Part shown: one piece after another, positions 7,414-15,410 of the stretch
How the letters are laid out: each line of letters opens with the position of its first letter
Position numbering within the stretch: the stretch's first letter is position 1
Origin: Dietzia cinnamea NBRC 102147
GTDB taxonomy: Bacteria; Actinomycetota; Actinomycetes; Mycobacteriales; Mycobacteriaceae
NCBI RefSeq assembly: GCF_001571065.1
Contig: NZ_BCSW01000001.1
Span: 62,001 to 126,000, forward strand
Direction of reading: 5' to 3'
Length of the DNA: 64,000 nucleotides
Program-made: the position numbers and the translations under genes
Notes under the pieces: generated by a model
Databases searched by the model: none
What the model was told of the DNA's origin: nothing
The model's input: the letters and a program-made list of their open reading frames with translations, nothing else

Positions 7414-9585
7414 TCAGTCTCGGGGCAGGCCGAGGATGCGCTCGCCGACCACGTTGAGCAGCACCTGCTCGGTGCCGCCCGCGATCGACAGGCAGCGGAC
7501 CATGAGGAACTTGCGGCCCTGCTCGGTGAACTCGACGCCGCCGGTGCCGGTGAGCTCCAGGCCGAACTCGGCGATGTCCTGGCGATGGCGCACGCCGACG
7601 ATCTTGCGGACGCTCGACTCGGCGCCCGGCCCGGAACCGGCGAGGCTGCGCAGCGCGGTGCGCAGGTCCAGCAGGTTGCCCACGACGCCGTCGGCGACGT
7701 GCTTGCCGAACTCGTCCAGAACCAGCGCGTCGCCTGAGACCCCGGCCGCGTTGATGAGGCCGATGATCTCCTCCGCGGCGTCACCGAGGGAGGAGCCGCC
7801 GCCCATGGCCACGCGCTCGTTGGCGAGTGTCGTGCGGGCGATCTTCCAGCCGTCGTTGACCGTCCCGATCTGGAACTCGTCGGGCACGAACAGGTCCTCG
7901 AGGTAGACCTCGTTGAACAGGGCCTCGCCGGTGATCTCGCGCAGCGGCCGGGTCCGGATGCCCTCTGAGCGCATGTCCACCAGGAAGTAGGTGATGCCCT
8001 TGTGCTTGGGCGCGCCGGAGTCCGTACGGGCCAGGCACATGGCCCAGTCGGCCTCGCGGGCCAGCGACGTCCACACTTTCTGGCCGTTGAGCTTCCAGCC
8101 GCCGTCGACCTTCTCGGCGGTGGTGCGCAGAGCGGCGAGGTCGGAGCCGGCGCCGGGCTCGGAGAACAACTGGCACCACCTGATCTTGCCGGCCATGGTG
8201 CCCGGCACCAGCAGATCGGCGTGCTCGGGGGCGGCCTGCAGGATGGTCGGCACCGCCCAGCCGCCGATCGTGATGTCGTGGCGGGTGACGCCGGCGGACT
8301 CGAGTTCGGAGTCGATGAGCAGCTGCTCGGCCGGGCCCGCGCCCAGGCCCCACGGCTCGGGCAGGTGCGGCATGAACAGGCCGGTGTCGGCCAGGGCCTG
8401 CTTGCGCTCGTCGCCCTCCACGGCCGCGACCTTCGCCACCAGGGCGCGGATCTCCTCGCGCTTGGCGTCCAGCCCGTCGATCTCGGACAGGTCGATGTCG
8501 AGGTGACGGCGCCTGCCGGCGAGGGTGAGCTCGGCCAGGCTGCGTCGCCAGCGCGCGGAGCCGCCGATGATCTGGCGCAGCGCGCTCGCGCGCCGCATGT
8601 AGAAATGGGCCTCGTGCTCGAAGGTGAAGCCGATACCGCCGAGGATCTGGATGCAGTCCTGGGAGTTGCGCACGGCGTTGTCGAAGGCCAGCGCCCCGGC
8701 GACCGCGGCGGCGACGGGCAGCTCGGAGTCGGAGGAGGTGAGGTCCTCCGCCGCGACGGCGGCGTCCCACGCCATCGCGCGGACCTGCTCGGTGCGGCAG
8801 AGCATGTCGGCGGCGAGATGCTTGATGGACTGGAACGAGCCGATGGTGCGGCCGAACTGCTCGCGGATCTTGGCGTAGTCCACGGCGGTGGCGAGCGTGT
8901 AGTCGGCGACGCCCGCCGCCTCCGCCGCGGCCAGCGTGACGAACAGCTGGTGGACGTGCTCGGTGGTGATGCCCTCGAGGATCCGGTCGGCCGGGATCGT
9001 CACGCCCTCCAGGCGAACGCGGCCGATCGAGGCCGAGATGTCGTATGGCGTCGACGGGGTGACCGTCACGCCCGCGGTGCCCGCCTCGAGCAGCGCCCAG
9101 CGCGTGGCGCCGTCGATCTCGACGGGCAAGAGCAGTCCTCCGTCGGGGGTGCCGCCGTAGGCGATGCCGGGGTCGCCGGTGACCTCACCCGAGCCGTCCA
9201 GCGTCGCGGTGTCGATGCCCAGGCACACGCCCACCGGCAGGCCGCCCTCTGCGAGGGTCTCCCCCAGCGCCTGCGCCACGGCCCCGCCCGCACGGGAGAC
9301 CAGCACCCCGGTCAGGGCTGTGGACAGCACCGGGCCCGGCGCCATGTGGGCGGCTGCGGTCTCGAGCATGCAGGCCAGGTCGACGATCTCCGCGCCGGCA
9401 CCGCCGTGCTCTTCGGCGATCGCGACACCGAACAGCCCCAGCTCGGCGAGTCGGGGCCACACCGCCTTCCAGGCTTCCGGATCCTCCTCCTGAACGCGTA
9501 CCGTAGCCACGGGATCGGCGGACTTCGCCCAGGCCTTGATCGAACTCTGGATCTCGGTCTGGTCCGGTGTGGTGGCGATACTCAC
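7414..9585 (-). CDS. fadE34: Acyl-CoA dehydrogenase FadE34 (ChsE3)
   Basis: Predicted 723-residue double acyl-CoA dehydrogenase, close to the ~711 residues of mycobacterial FadE34. That enzyme desaturates the 5-carbon cholesterol side-chain acyl-CoA. The N-terminal module carries FGRTIGSFQSIKHLAADM and GGIGFTFEHEAHFY; the C-terminal one carries SEPGAGSDLAALRTTAE and GGTEQVLLNVVGERILGLP. The GTG at 9585 is chosen because GAGGAG precedes it by 6 bases; a GTG-poor extension to 9651 would run into the operator region. It is divergent from kstR, as in M. tuberculosis, and heads a five-gene run ending with ltp2. Two KstR operators upstream imply repression without steroid CoA ligand. Confidence 0.9.
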   Translation of the reverse strand: MSIATTPDQTEIQSSIKAWAKSADPVATVRVQEEDPEAWKAVWPRLAELGLFGVAIAEEHGGAGAEIVDLACMLETAAAHMAPGPVLSTALTGVLVSRAGGAVAQALGETLAEGGLPVGVCLGIDTATLDGSGEVTGDPGIAYGGTPDGGLLLPVEIDGATRWALLEAGTAGVTVTPSTPYDISASIGRVRLEGVTIPADRILEGITTEHVHQLFVTLAAAEAAGVADYTLATAVDYAKIREQFGRTIGSFQSIKHLAADMLCRTEQVRAMAWDAAVAAEDLTSSDSELPVAAAVAGALAFDNAVRNSQDCIQILGGIGFTFEHEAHFYMRRASALRQIIGGSARWRRSLAELTLAGRRRHLDIDLSEIDGLDAKREEIRALVAKVAAVEGDERKQALADTGLFMPHLPEPWGLGAGPAEQLLIDSELESAGVTRHDITIGGWAVPTILQAAPEHADLLVPGTMAGKIRWCQLFSEPGAGSDLAALRTTAEKVDGGWKLNGQKVWTSLAREADWAMCLARTDSGAPKHKGITYFLVDMRSEGIRTRPLREITGEALFNEVYLEDLFVPDEFQIGTVNDGWKIARTTLANERVAMGGGSSLGDAAEEIIGLINAAGVSGDALVLDEFGKHVADGVVGNLLDLRTALRSLAGSGPGAESSVRKIVGVRHRQDIAEFGLELTGTGGVEFTEQGRKFLMVRCLSIAGGTEQVLLNVVGERILGLPRD

Positions 9586-9659
9586 TGCAGGCTCCTCGAC
9601 TCGGGCGGGGGACGCGTACCCGGCGCGGGACGCGAGGGCCCGCGCGTACACGCCTACAA

Positions 9660-9673
9660 TAGAACGTGTTCTA
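9660..9673. promoter_or_regulatory. KstR operator 1
   Basis: TAGAACGTGTTCTA is a 14-base palindrome apart from its central GT and matches every fixed position of the KstR consensus TnnAACnnGTTnnA. It lies between fadE34 and kstR. A TACAAT at 9655-9660 on the + strand, a likely kstR -10 box, overlaps it, so bound KstR should block its own promoter as well. Confidence 0.9.
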
Positions 9674-9687
9674 GGTAACGTGTTCTA
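9674..9687. promoter_or_regulatory. KstR operator 2
   Basis: GGTAACGTGTTCTA directly abuts operator 1 and matches the KstR consensus except for the first T. The two sites share the AACGTGTTCTA core and are 14 bases apart centre to centre, which would place two dimers side by side at a slight rotation. Confidence 0.8.
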
Positions 9688-9800
9688 GAATGCACCAGTA
9701 GGGTCCGATCGGTACACCCGGGTCCCCGCCCGGTACGCCAACCCGAGACCGCCAGCCCGATCAGCAGTCCCGATCCGACCAGCGCAGAAGGTTCGTTGCC

Positions 9801-10517
9801 ATGACCAAGAGCTCGACCGAGACCGGCTCCGCCGCCGCGTCCGCCGCCGCTACCAGAGCCGACGAGCCCAGTACGTCGTCGCAACGCGAGCGCCGTCGCC
9901 GGATCCTGGACGCCACGTTGGCCCTGGCCGCCAAGGGCGGGTACGAGGCCGTGCAGATGCGCGCCGTGGCAGAGAAGGCCGAGGTCGCCGTGGGCACCCT
10001 CTACCGGTACTTCCCGTCGAAGGTGCACCTGCTGGTCTCGGCGCTCGCCCGCGAGTTCCGCCGGCTCGATCAGCGCACGGAGCGTTCGGCGCCGCCCGGC
10101 GACACCGCGCAGGAGCGGATGAAGGTCGTGGTGGAAATGATCACCAAGTCGATGCAGCGCGACCCGAACCTCACCGAGGCCATGACGCGGGCCTTCATGT
10201 TCGCCGACGCCACTGTGGCCAACGAGGTCGAGGAGGTCGGCTTCCTCATGGACCGCATCATCGCCCGCGCGCTGGCACAGGGCGAACCGGACGAACTCCA
10301 ACTCTCGATCGCGCGCGTGGTCTCGGACGTGTGGATGTCCAACCTTGTCTCGTGGCTCACCCGGCGGTCGTCGGCCGCGGACGTCGCCGCCCGACTGGCG
10401 CTGACGATCGACCTGCTGCTGGGCACCGACGATTCGCCCCGCCGCGCGCGCCTGCACACGGCGATCGGAAACGGGAACGGCAACGAGGCCGGTGAAGCCG
10501 ACTCCGCCACCGGATAG
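9801..10517 (+). CDS. kstR: TetR-family steroid catabolism repressor KstR
   Basis: Predicted 238-residue transcription factor. The N-terminal helix-turn-helix domain (residues ~30-80) reads RRRRILDATLALAAKGGYEA and VAVGTLYRYFPSKVHLLVSA, nearly the KstR sequence of M. tuberculosis as I recall it; EAMTRAFMFADA and ISDVW-like ARVVSDVWMSNL in the ligand domain fit too. KstR represses the cholesterol regulon and is released by a 3-oxo-cholestenoyl-CoA type ligand. The ATG at 9801 has AGAAGG at 9785-9790. Both neighbouring operators fit autoregulation. The first ~28 residues are Ser/Ala-rich and probably disordered. The tail past residue ~220 (GNGNGNEAGE) is low complexity. Confidence 0.93.
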   Translation: MTKSSTETGSAAASAAATRADEPSTSSQRERRRRILDATLALAAKGGYEAVQMRAVAEKAEVAVGTLYRYFPSKVHLLVSALAREFRRLDQRTERSAPPGDTAQERMKVVVEMITKSMQRDPNLTEAMTRAFMFADATVANEVEEVGFLMDRIIARALAQGEPDELQLSIARVVSDVWMSNLVSWLTRRSSAADVAARLALTIDLLLGTDDSPRRARLHTAIGNGNGNEAGEADSATG

Positions 10518-10566
10518 GGCCGCACAGTCTGACAGCGCGTTATGTGGCGGGGCCCGTACGCGTTTC

Positions 10567-10804
10567 CACGCAGCCGCTCCTGACGATGGCGTCTCGCTCC
10601 TGTGCGTGTCTGCCCAGCCGCTCCCCCGCCCGGCGGCCCGCTCCTCAACTTGGAGTCTCGCTCCTGCGCCTGGCGTCGCGCTCCCGCGCGTGTCCACGCA
10701 GCCGCTCCCGCTCTTGGCGTCTCGCTCCCGCGCCTGTACGCCTGAACCGCAGCCGCGCCTGACGATGGCGTCTCGCCCACCCTTCGGGGCGAGCGAGACG
10801 CCAT
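10567..10804. repeat. Array of ATGGCGTCTCGC words with terminal hairpin
   Basis: The convergent gap after kstR holds degenerate copies of a unit GCAGCCGCTCC-(5)-ATGGCGTCTCGC. Exact words lie at 10586-10597 and 10765-10776; weaker copies (TGGAGTCTCGC, TGGCGTCGCGC, TTGGCGTCTCGC) lie between. The last word pairs with its inverted copy GCGAGACGCCAT at 10793-10804, giving a 12-bp stem with a 16-base loop. The same family recurs at 32.3 kb. The stem could terminate kstR transcription, but it lacks a U-tract. Confidence 0.8.
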
Positions 10805-10818
10805 AGAGACGTGCGGCT

Positions 10819-10945
10819 GTGCGGGCTGCGGCGAGTGCACTGCGGCGGTCGCGGGAACCGGGAGCCTGGCCGTGCGGGCTGCGGCGGGTGCGCTGCGGGG
10901 GTCCCGGGAACGGGGAGCCTGGCCGTGCGGGCTGCGGCGGGTGCG
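10819..10945. repeat. 53-bp tandem repeat, about 2.4 copies
   Basis: Units start at 10819, 10872 and 10925, each with GTGCGGGCTGCGGCG. The first two are full and differ at a few bases; the third breaks off after ~21 bases. Non-coding, extremely GC-rich, in the kstR/dehydrogenase convergent gap. Confidence 0.8.
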
Positions 10946-10980
10946 GGGCCCGGGCGCCTCGGGGGCGGGAGCCCGGGCCC
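10946..10980 (-). terminator. Hairpin after the amino-acid dehydrogenase gene
   Basis: GGGCCCGGGC (10946-10955) and its complement GCCCGGGCCC (10971-10980) form a 10-bp all-GC stem with a 15-base loop, starting 5 bases after the dehydrogenase stop codon. No U-tract follows, so it is a terminator or an mRNA 3' end stabiliser. Confidence 0.55.
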
Positions 10981-10984
10981 GCGG

Positions 10985-12280
10985 TCAGGGCACGACGACC
11001 GGCGGCACCGTCCGGATCGCGCCGGAGACGTCGGCCGCCCACCGCAGCGGGCCGCTGGTCGGGTCCCAGCCGGCGAGCAGGTCCGCCACCTTCGCCGTCA
11101 TCTCCCGTCCGAGACGTAGGAACGACGTCTCGGGCCGGTCGTCGACCTCGCCGAGGATGAGCCACCACGCCCAGGCGACGGCGCCGGCGTTGGCCATGAA
11201 GTCCGGCAGCACCGCGATACCGCGGGTCGTGAGGTCGAGTTCCGCATCGGCGGTCGTGGCGGCGTTCGCGGCCTCCACGACGATCGGCGCCGTGACCTGC
11301 GCGCAGTTCTCGGCGGTGATCGCGTACGACACGGCGGCGGGAACCAGGACGTCGACGTCCATGCCGAGGATGCTGTCGCGGTCCAGACGCTGCACCCGGG
11401 CGGGTACGGCGGCGCGGTCGATCTCGCCGAAGCGGTCGCGGGTCGCCAGCAGCGCCGGGACGTCGAGGCCGGCGGGGTCGTAGAGTGTGCCGGCGGCGTC
11501 GGCGAGCGCGACCACCCGCATCCCGGCCTCGTGCAGATACCAGGCGGCGCCACCGCCCATGGTGCCGACGCCCTGGATCGCGACCGACGTGCGCTCGATG
11601 TCCCAGCCGCGCACGTGCGCTGCCGCGAGGCACGCCTGCGCGACGCCGTAGCCACCGATCACGTCGCCCAGGAGCCCACCCGGGACCTCGGCGTTGAGCC
11701 CGCGGAAGATCCGATCGGCCGTGGCCGCGGGGTCAGCGGACCGCTCGATCGCCGCGTGGTACGACTGCCTCATGCCGAGGCGGCCGAAGACCTCGTCGAT
11801 GAGGTGCTGCGGCACGCCCAGGTCCTCGGCGGTCACCCAGTGCCGGTCGAGGAACGGGCGCATCGCCTCGCAGAAGCGGCCGAGCACCTCGACGGCTCGC
11901 GGGTCCTTGGGGTCGAAGTCGATTCCGCCCTTGGCCCCACCGACGGGTAAGTCGAAGGCCGCGGTCTTGCGGGTCATTCCGCGCGCCAGGTCCTCTACCT
12001 CGCGGAGGGTGCATCCGGCGCGCATGCGGGTGCCGCCGGTGGCCAGGCCGCCGACGAGCGTGTCCACGACGAGATAGCCGCGGGCGCAGGTCTGATCGTC
12101 CTCCCAGTGCAGGCGCAAGTAGGGTTCGCGGCGGGTACTCGACGTCTCGGCCGGGGCCGGGGCCGTGGCCGGGGTCAGGGCCGGAGCCGTGGCCGGTGCG
12201 GAGACGGCCTGTGCGGCGGGCCCGGTCTGCGGGCCGGCCCCCGTGTGGCCGGTCGTGCCCGGGATCTCGATGGATGTCAT
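10985..12280 (-). CDS. Glu/Leu/Phe/Val dehydrogenase family protein
   Basis: Predicted 431-residue NAD(P)-dependent oxidative deaminase of an amino acid. The dimerisation/catalytic domain has GGTRMRAG and the catalytic-lysine motif PVGGAKGGIDFDPKD; the Rossmann domain has GVGTMGGGAAWYLHEAG, and NAATTADAELDL lies near the end. Between residues ~8 and 55 there is a Pro/Ala/Thr-rich extension (PATAPAL and similar) unlike the family. The ATG at 12280 is preferred: GGAGG stands 8 bases upstream. The motifs are intermediate between leucine and glutamate dehydrogenases, so the substrate is unclear. A LysR gene is divergent and may control it. Confidence 0.82.
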   Translation of the reverse strand: MTSIEIPGTTGHTGAGPQTGPAAQAVSAPATAPALTPATAPAPAETSSTRREPYLRLHWEDDQTCARGYLVVDTLVGGLATGGTRMRAGCTLREVEDLARGMTRKTAAFDLPVGGAKGGIDFDPKDPRAVEVLGRFCEAMRPFLDRHWVTAEDLGVPQHLIDEVFGRLGMRQSYHAAIERSADPAATADRIFRGLNAEVPGGLLGDVIGGYGVAQACLAAAHVRGWDIERTSVAIQGVGTMGGGAAWYLHEAGMRVVALADAAGTLYDPAGLDVPALLATRDRFGEIDRAAVPARVQRLDRDSILGMDVDVLVPAAVSYAITAENCAQVTAPIVVEAANAATTADAELDLTTRGIAVLPDFMANAGAVAWAWWLILGEVDDRPETSFLRLGREMTAKVADLLAGWDPTSGPLRWAADVSGAIRTVPPVVVP

Positions 12281-12434
12281 GGTGCTCGCCTCCTCGGCGA
12301 CCTCGTCCGTCGGCGGGTCCGGCGGGGGTGTCCCCAGCATGGGTCCGCGTCCCCGGGCGGGTCCAGCGAGACTTCGTGGACCCGACCGTTCACTTTTCCT
12401 GCACGTTCGACCCGGGGGCTCCTACTCTCGGGGC

Positions 12435-13355
12435 ATGGAGCCGTCCCTGCACCGCCTGCGGTTGCTCCACGAACTGGAGCGACGGGGCACCGTCACCGCG
12501 GTCGCCGCGGGCCTGGGGTACACCGTCTCGGCCGTGTCGCAGCAGCTGTCGCTGCTCGAGCGCGAGGCGGGGACGCCCCTGTTCGAGAAGCGGGGTCGTG
12601 GTCTCGCGTTGACGGAGGCGGGACTCGTGTTGGCGGAGCACGCGCGCACGATCCTGTCCGCGGTGGAGGACGCGGGCCACGCGATGGAGTCGGCGAGGGC
12701 GGGCGTCGGGACGACGCTCACGGCCGGGGTATGGGCGTCGGTGGCCACCACGCTGCTGCCGGCCGGGATCGCGATCCTGTCCCGCGACCATCCGGGAATC
12801 GTCGTGCGCAGCCGCGAACTGGCCCCGGAGGACACGACGGGCGCGGTCCGCGACGGCTCGCTGGACCTGTCGTTCGTGCTGGACTACTCGAGCTATGCGA
12901 TGGCGGACGTGCCGGACCTCGTGCGGCTGCCGATCGCGCGGGAGGCCCTGCACGCGGTGGTGCCGCGCGGGTCGATGCCGACCGCGCAGGTGTCGTTGTC
13001 CGACCTCGCGGGGGCGCCGTGGGTGGTCGCGCACCCGCGCTCGCACTTCGGCCGGGCGGTGCGGATCGCGTGCGGGGACGCGGGCTTCGAGCCGGAGGTG
13101 CGCCACGAGGCGGGCGAGCAGTCCACGGCATTGGCCCTGGTCGCCGCCGGCCTCGGCGTCACGCTCGCCTCCGATCTCGGCCTGACCACGTTCGCGGCCG
13201 ACGTGGACGTTCTGCCGCTGAGGGACGGGCTCACCAGGACGGTGTCGATCACCCATCGCCGCCGCGACGCCCGGAGGCGCCCGCTCCAGGCGTTCGTCGC
13301 GGCGTTCACGGCCGCCGCCCGGGAGGTCGGCCTGGACCCCCCGGGCGGGGCGTGA
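12435..13355 (+). CDS. LysR-family transcriptional regulator
   Basis: Predicted 306-residue regulator. Residues 1-60 form the winged helix-turn-helix (RRGTVTAVAAGLGYTVSAVS, then QQLSLLEREAGTPLFEKRGR); the rest is a periplasmic-binding-like effector domain. The ATG at 12435 gives the standard LysR N-terminus. A TACTCT at 12423-12428 ends 6 bases upstream, consistent with leaderless transcription. It is divergent from the amino-acid dehydrogenase, its likeliest target, and its stop is 4 bases from the convergent ectD stop. The effector is unknown. Confidence 0.9.
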   Translation: MEPSLHRLRLLHELERRGTVTAVAAGLGYTVSAVSQQLSLLEREAGTPLFEKRGRGLALTEAGLVLAEHARTILSAVEDAGHAMESARAGVGTTLTAGVWASVATTLLPAGIAILSRDHPGIVVRSRELAPEDTTGAVRDGSLDLSFVLDYSSYAMADVPDLVRLPIAREALHAVVPRGSMPTAQVSLSDLAGAPWVVAHPRSHFGRAVRIACGDAGFEPEVRHEAGEQSTALALVAAGLGVTLASDLGLTTFAADVDVLPLRDGLTRTVSITHRRRDARRRPLQAFVAAFTAAAREVGLDPPGGA

Positions 13356-13359
13356 GACC

Positions 13360-14223
13360 TCAGGGCCGACGCGCGAGGAAGTCCGGGCGCGGCGGCGTGC
13401 CCGCGAACGGCTCGGCGAGCTCGTTCTCGACGCTGTTGAACACGATGAACACGTTGGCGCGCGGCAGCGGGGTGATGTTGCCACCCGAGGCGTGCAGCGC
13501 GTTGCAGTCGAACATCGTCATGGAGCCCGCGCCGCCGGTGAGGACGTCGAGTCCGTGCTCGCGGTACATCTCGGTGATGTGCTCCTCGGACGGAACGCCC
13601 ACCTTCGGCGCGGTCGTCACGAGCGACTCCTTGTAGTAGTCCTCGGGCGTCTCACCGGCGCACTGGACGTAGTACTTGTGCGTGCCCGGCATGATCATCA
13701 GCGGACCGTTGTAGGTCTCGTTGGGCGTGAGCGCGATCGAGGCGCTGCAGGCGCGCGGCTTGGGCATGCCGTCCTCGGCGTGCCACGTCTCGAAGTCCGA
13801 GTGCCAGTAGAACGCGCCGCCGGCGAAGCCGGGCTTGTAGTTGAGCCGGCTCTGGTGAACGTACACATCGGATCCGAGGATCTGGCGGGCCAGATCGATC
13901 GCGCCGGACTGCTCGACGGCCTCCCACACGACCTCACTGAGCTCGTGCACGTCGAAGATCGACCGGACGGCCCGGCCGCCCTCCTCGCGGATGATGCGGG
14001 GATCGTCCTTCATCGCGGGGTCGTCCCCGAACCGTCGGAGCTCCTCCCAGCAGGCGTCGATCCGGCTCTGGTCCAGGGCGCCCTCGCGCTGGACGTATCC
14101 CTTCTCCTCGAACTCGAGCACCTCGGGATCCTGGCCGCTCCCCCAGATGACGGGGTCCCGGCGCTCGACGATCTCCGGGCGCCCGGCCACGCGGGTCTGG
14201 TAGTCATCAACGGCAATGGTCAC
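13360..14223 (-). CDS. ectD: Ectoine 5-hydroxylase EctD
   Basis: Predicted 287-residue Fe(II)/2-oxoglutarate dioxygenase that converts ectoine to 5-hydroxyectoine, a stress protectant. The EctD signature is clear: VYVHQSRLNYKPGF followed by FYWHSDFETWHAEDGMP. The iron ligands would be His141, Asp143 and His244 (in NALHASGGNITP). Length fits the family (~290-300). The GTG at 14223 has AAGGAG 6 bases upstream. ectABC, which make ectoine, are not in this window, so EctD is an orphan here; the ehu importer 10 kb away could supply ectoine. TTGTCC-17-TACGGT lies upstream as a promoter. Confidence 0.92.
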   Translation of the reverse strand: MTIAVDDYQTRVAGRPEIVERRDPVIWGSGQDPEVLEFEEKGYVQREGALDQSRIDACWEELRRFGDDPAMKDDPRIIREEGGRAVRSIFDVHELSEVVWEAVEQSGAIDLARQILGSDVYVHQSRLNYKPGFAGGAFYWHSDFETWHAEDGMPKPRACSASIALTPNETYNGPLMIMPGTHKYYVQCAGETPEDYYKESLVTTAPKVGVPSEEHITEMYREHGLDVLTGGAGSMTMFDCNALHASGGNITPLPRANVFIVFNSVENELAEPFAGTPPRPDFLARRP

Positions 14224-14299
14224 TACGACTCCTTTCTCTCCTCAGCCTGAAAACCCCGGCTGACTCGGGAAAACGAGGGGTGCCGCCCTCGTGGGGCCG

Positions 14300-14328
14300 A
14301 CCGTATCCGTGGCGACGATCTCGGACAA
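14300..14328 (-). promoter_or_regulatory. Putative ectD promoter
   Basis: Read on the - strand, TTGTCC (14328-14323) and TACGGT (14305-14300) are 17 bases apart, 77 bases before the ectD start. This leaves a ~70-base 5' leader, unlike the leaderless neighbours. Between it and the gene are GC-rich inverted segments with no riboswitch I recognise. The box lies just before the 2-hydroxyacid dehydrogenase stop. Confidence 0.5.
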
Positions 14329-14331
14329 CTC

Positions 14332-15324
14332 TCAGCCGCTGACGTATCCTCGACTCTTGTCCACGGCGGGACCTGGCTCGCCGCCGGCGAGCCACGTGCG
14401 CAGGTGATCGCGGAATTGTGCGGAGAGCGTGTCGCGCCAGCCCACGACGTCGCCGGACATGTGCGGGCTGATGTGCACGCCCCCCAACGTCCAGAGCGGG
14501 TCGCCCTCGGGGAGAGGTTCGACGACGAGGACGTCCAGATGCGCGGAGAGCCTGCCCGACACGATCTCGGCCGTGAGAGCGTCCTGATCGACCAGCTGTC
14601 CGCGACCCACGTTCACCACGTGTGCGCCGTCGGGAAGGGCGGCCAGCTCCGCGGGCCCGAGCATCCCCCGGGTCGCCTCCGTCAGCGGCGCCACCATGAC
14701 GAGATGGTCCACGTCGCCGAGATGGTCGACCAGGCGGGCCGAGTCCAGGACGCGGCCGAAGTCCTCGTCGTCGTCGCGTGGTCGACGTCCCGCCCCGGCC
14801 ACGTCGAGCCCGACCGCCCGGAGGAGCCGCGCGGTGGCCCGGCCGATCCCGCCGGTGCCCACGACCAGGGCGCGCCGGCCCGCCACTCGCGTGGTCTCCC
14901 GGCGGTGCCACACCCCCGAGCGCTGCAGGGCCTCGGTCTGGTGCAGGAGCTTGTCGTGCGCCAGGACGCAGGCCAGGACGTACTCGGCGATCGGCTCGTC
15001 GAACACTCCGCGGGCGTTGGTGACCAGCACGTCCGAGTCGCGGAGTTCGTCGAAGAGCAGCTTGTCGACGCCGGCGGCGGCCACGTGCACCCAGCGCAGC
15101 GAGTCGGCGGCGTGCCAGGCGGAGGCCAGCGCCTCCGAGAAGAAGTCCCACAGGAGTAACACCTCGGCGCCCGGGAGCGCGTCGGCGAGGGTGTCGGCCG
15201 TGCACTCGCGCACGTCGGCGAGGTCGCGGATCTCCTCGAGGGTGGAGGGCGGGGCGACGCCGTTGGCGGTGAGGACGACGACGGTCGGGCGGGCGGCGCG
15301 GTCGGGATCGGGATGCGGCGTCAT
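14332..15324 (-). CDS. D-2-hydroxyacid dehydrogenase (NAD-dependent)
   Basis: Predicted 330-residue member of the 2-hydroxyacid dehydrogenase family, which interconverts 2-oxoacids and D-2-hydroxyacids. The Rossmann motif is VVGTGGIGRATARLLRAVG; VNVGRGQLVDQDAL and the catalytic Arg/Glu/His set are expected, with NVGRG visible and the histidine in HISPHMSG. The ATG at 15324 is chosen because TACGGT (15336-15331) ends 6 bases before it, a leaderless arrangement. It is divergent from the aminotransferase operon and shares the gap that carries the GATTGT-type operator, so it may belong to the same regulon. Substrate unknown. Confidence 0.85.
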   Translation of the reverse strand: MTPHPDPDRAARPTVVVLTANGVAPPSTLEEIRDLADVRECTADTLADALPGAEVLLLWDFFSEALASAWHAADSLRWVHVAAAGVDKLLFDELRDSDVLVTNARGVFDEPIAEYVLACVLAHDKLLHQTEALQRSGVWHRRETTRVAGRRALVVGTGGIGRATARLLRAVGLDVAGAGRRPRDDDEDFGRVLDSARLVDHLGDVDHLVMVAPLTEATRGMLGPAELAALPDGAHVVNVGRGQLVDQDALTAEIVSGRLSAHLDVLVVEPLPEGDPLWTLGGVHISPHMSGDVVGWRDTLSAQFRDHLRTWLAGGEPGPAVDKSRGYVSG

Positions 15325-15369
15325 GGGGACACCGTAACGCGGCCGCGCGGCGGGAATCCGCAATCGTCG

Positions 15370-15383
15370 GATTGTTGACAATC
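15370..15383. promoter_or_regulatory. GntR-type operator, copy 1
   Basis: GATTGTTGACAATC has perfect 6-base inverted arms around TG. It overlaps the -35 box TTGACA (15375-15380) of the aminotransferase promoter. An almost identical site lies at 24129-24142 before the amidase-gntR operon, which makes the linked FCD-GntR protein the likely ligand-responsive repressor. Confidence 0.7.
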
Positions 15384-15404
15384 GACCGGGCGCGGCCACA
15401 CACT
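15375..15404 (+). promoter_or_regulatory. Putative aminotransferase operon promoter
   Basis: TTGACA (15375-15380) and CACACT (15399-15404) are 18 bases apart. The ATG lies 7 bases after the -10 box, suggesting a leaderless mRNA. The -35 box lies inside the palindromic operator. Confidence 0.55.
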
Positions 15405-15410
15405 GACCGC

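Noticed and set aside
4112-7906. Very long + strand open frame (over 1200 codons) opposite the dehydrogenase genes
   Set aside because: It is antisense to clear enzyme genes, is rich in Arg/Gly/His with no domain, and arises from the GC-rich third codon positions of the real genes.
10567-10804. Small proteins starting MASR... encoded by the repeat words
   Set aside because: The ATG is part of the repeated word, the frames have no ribosome site or conserved product, and the region is a convergent gap.
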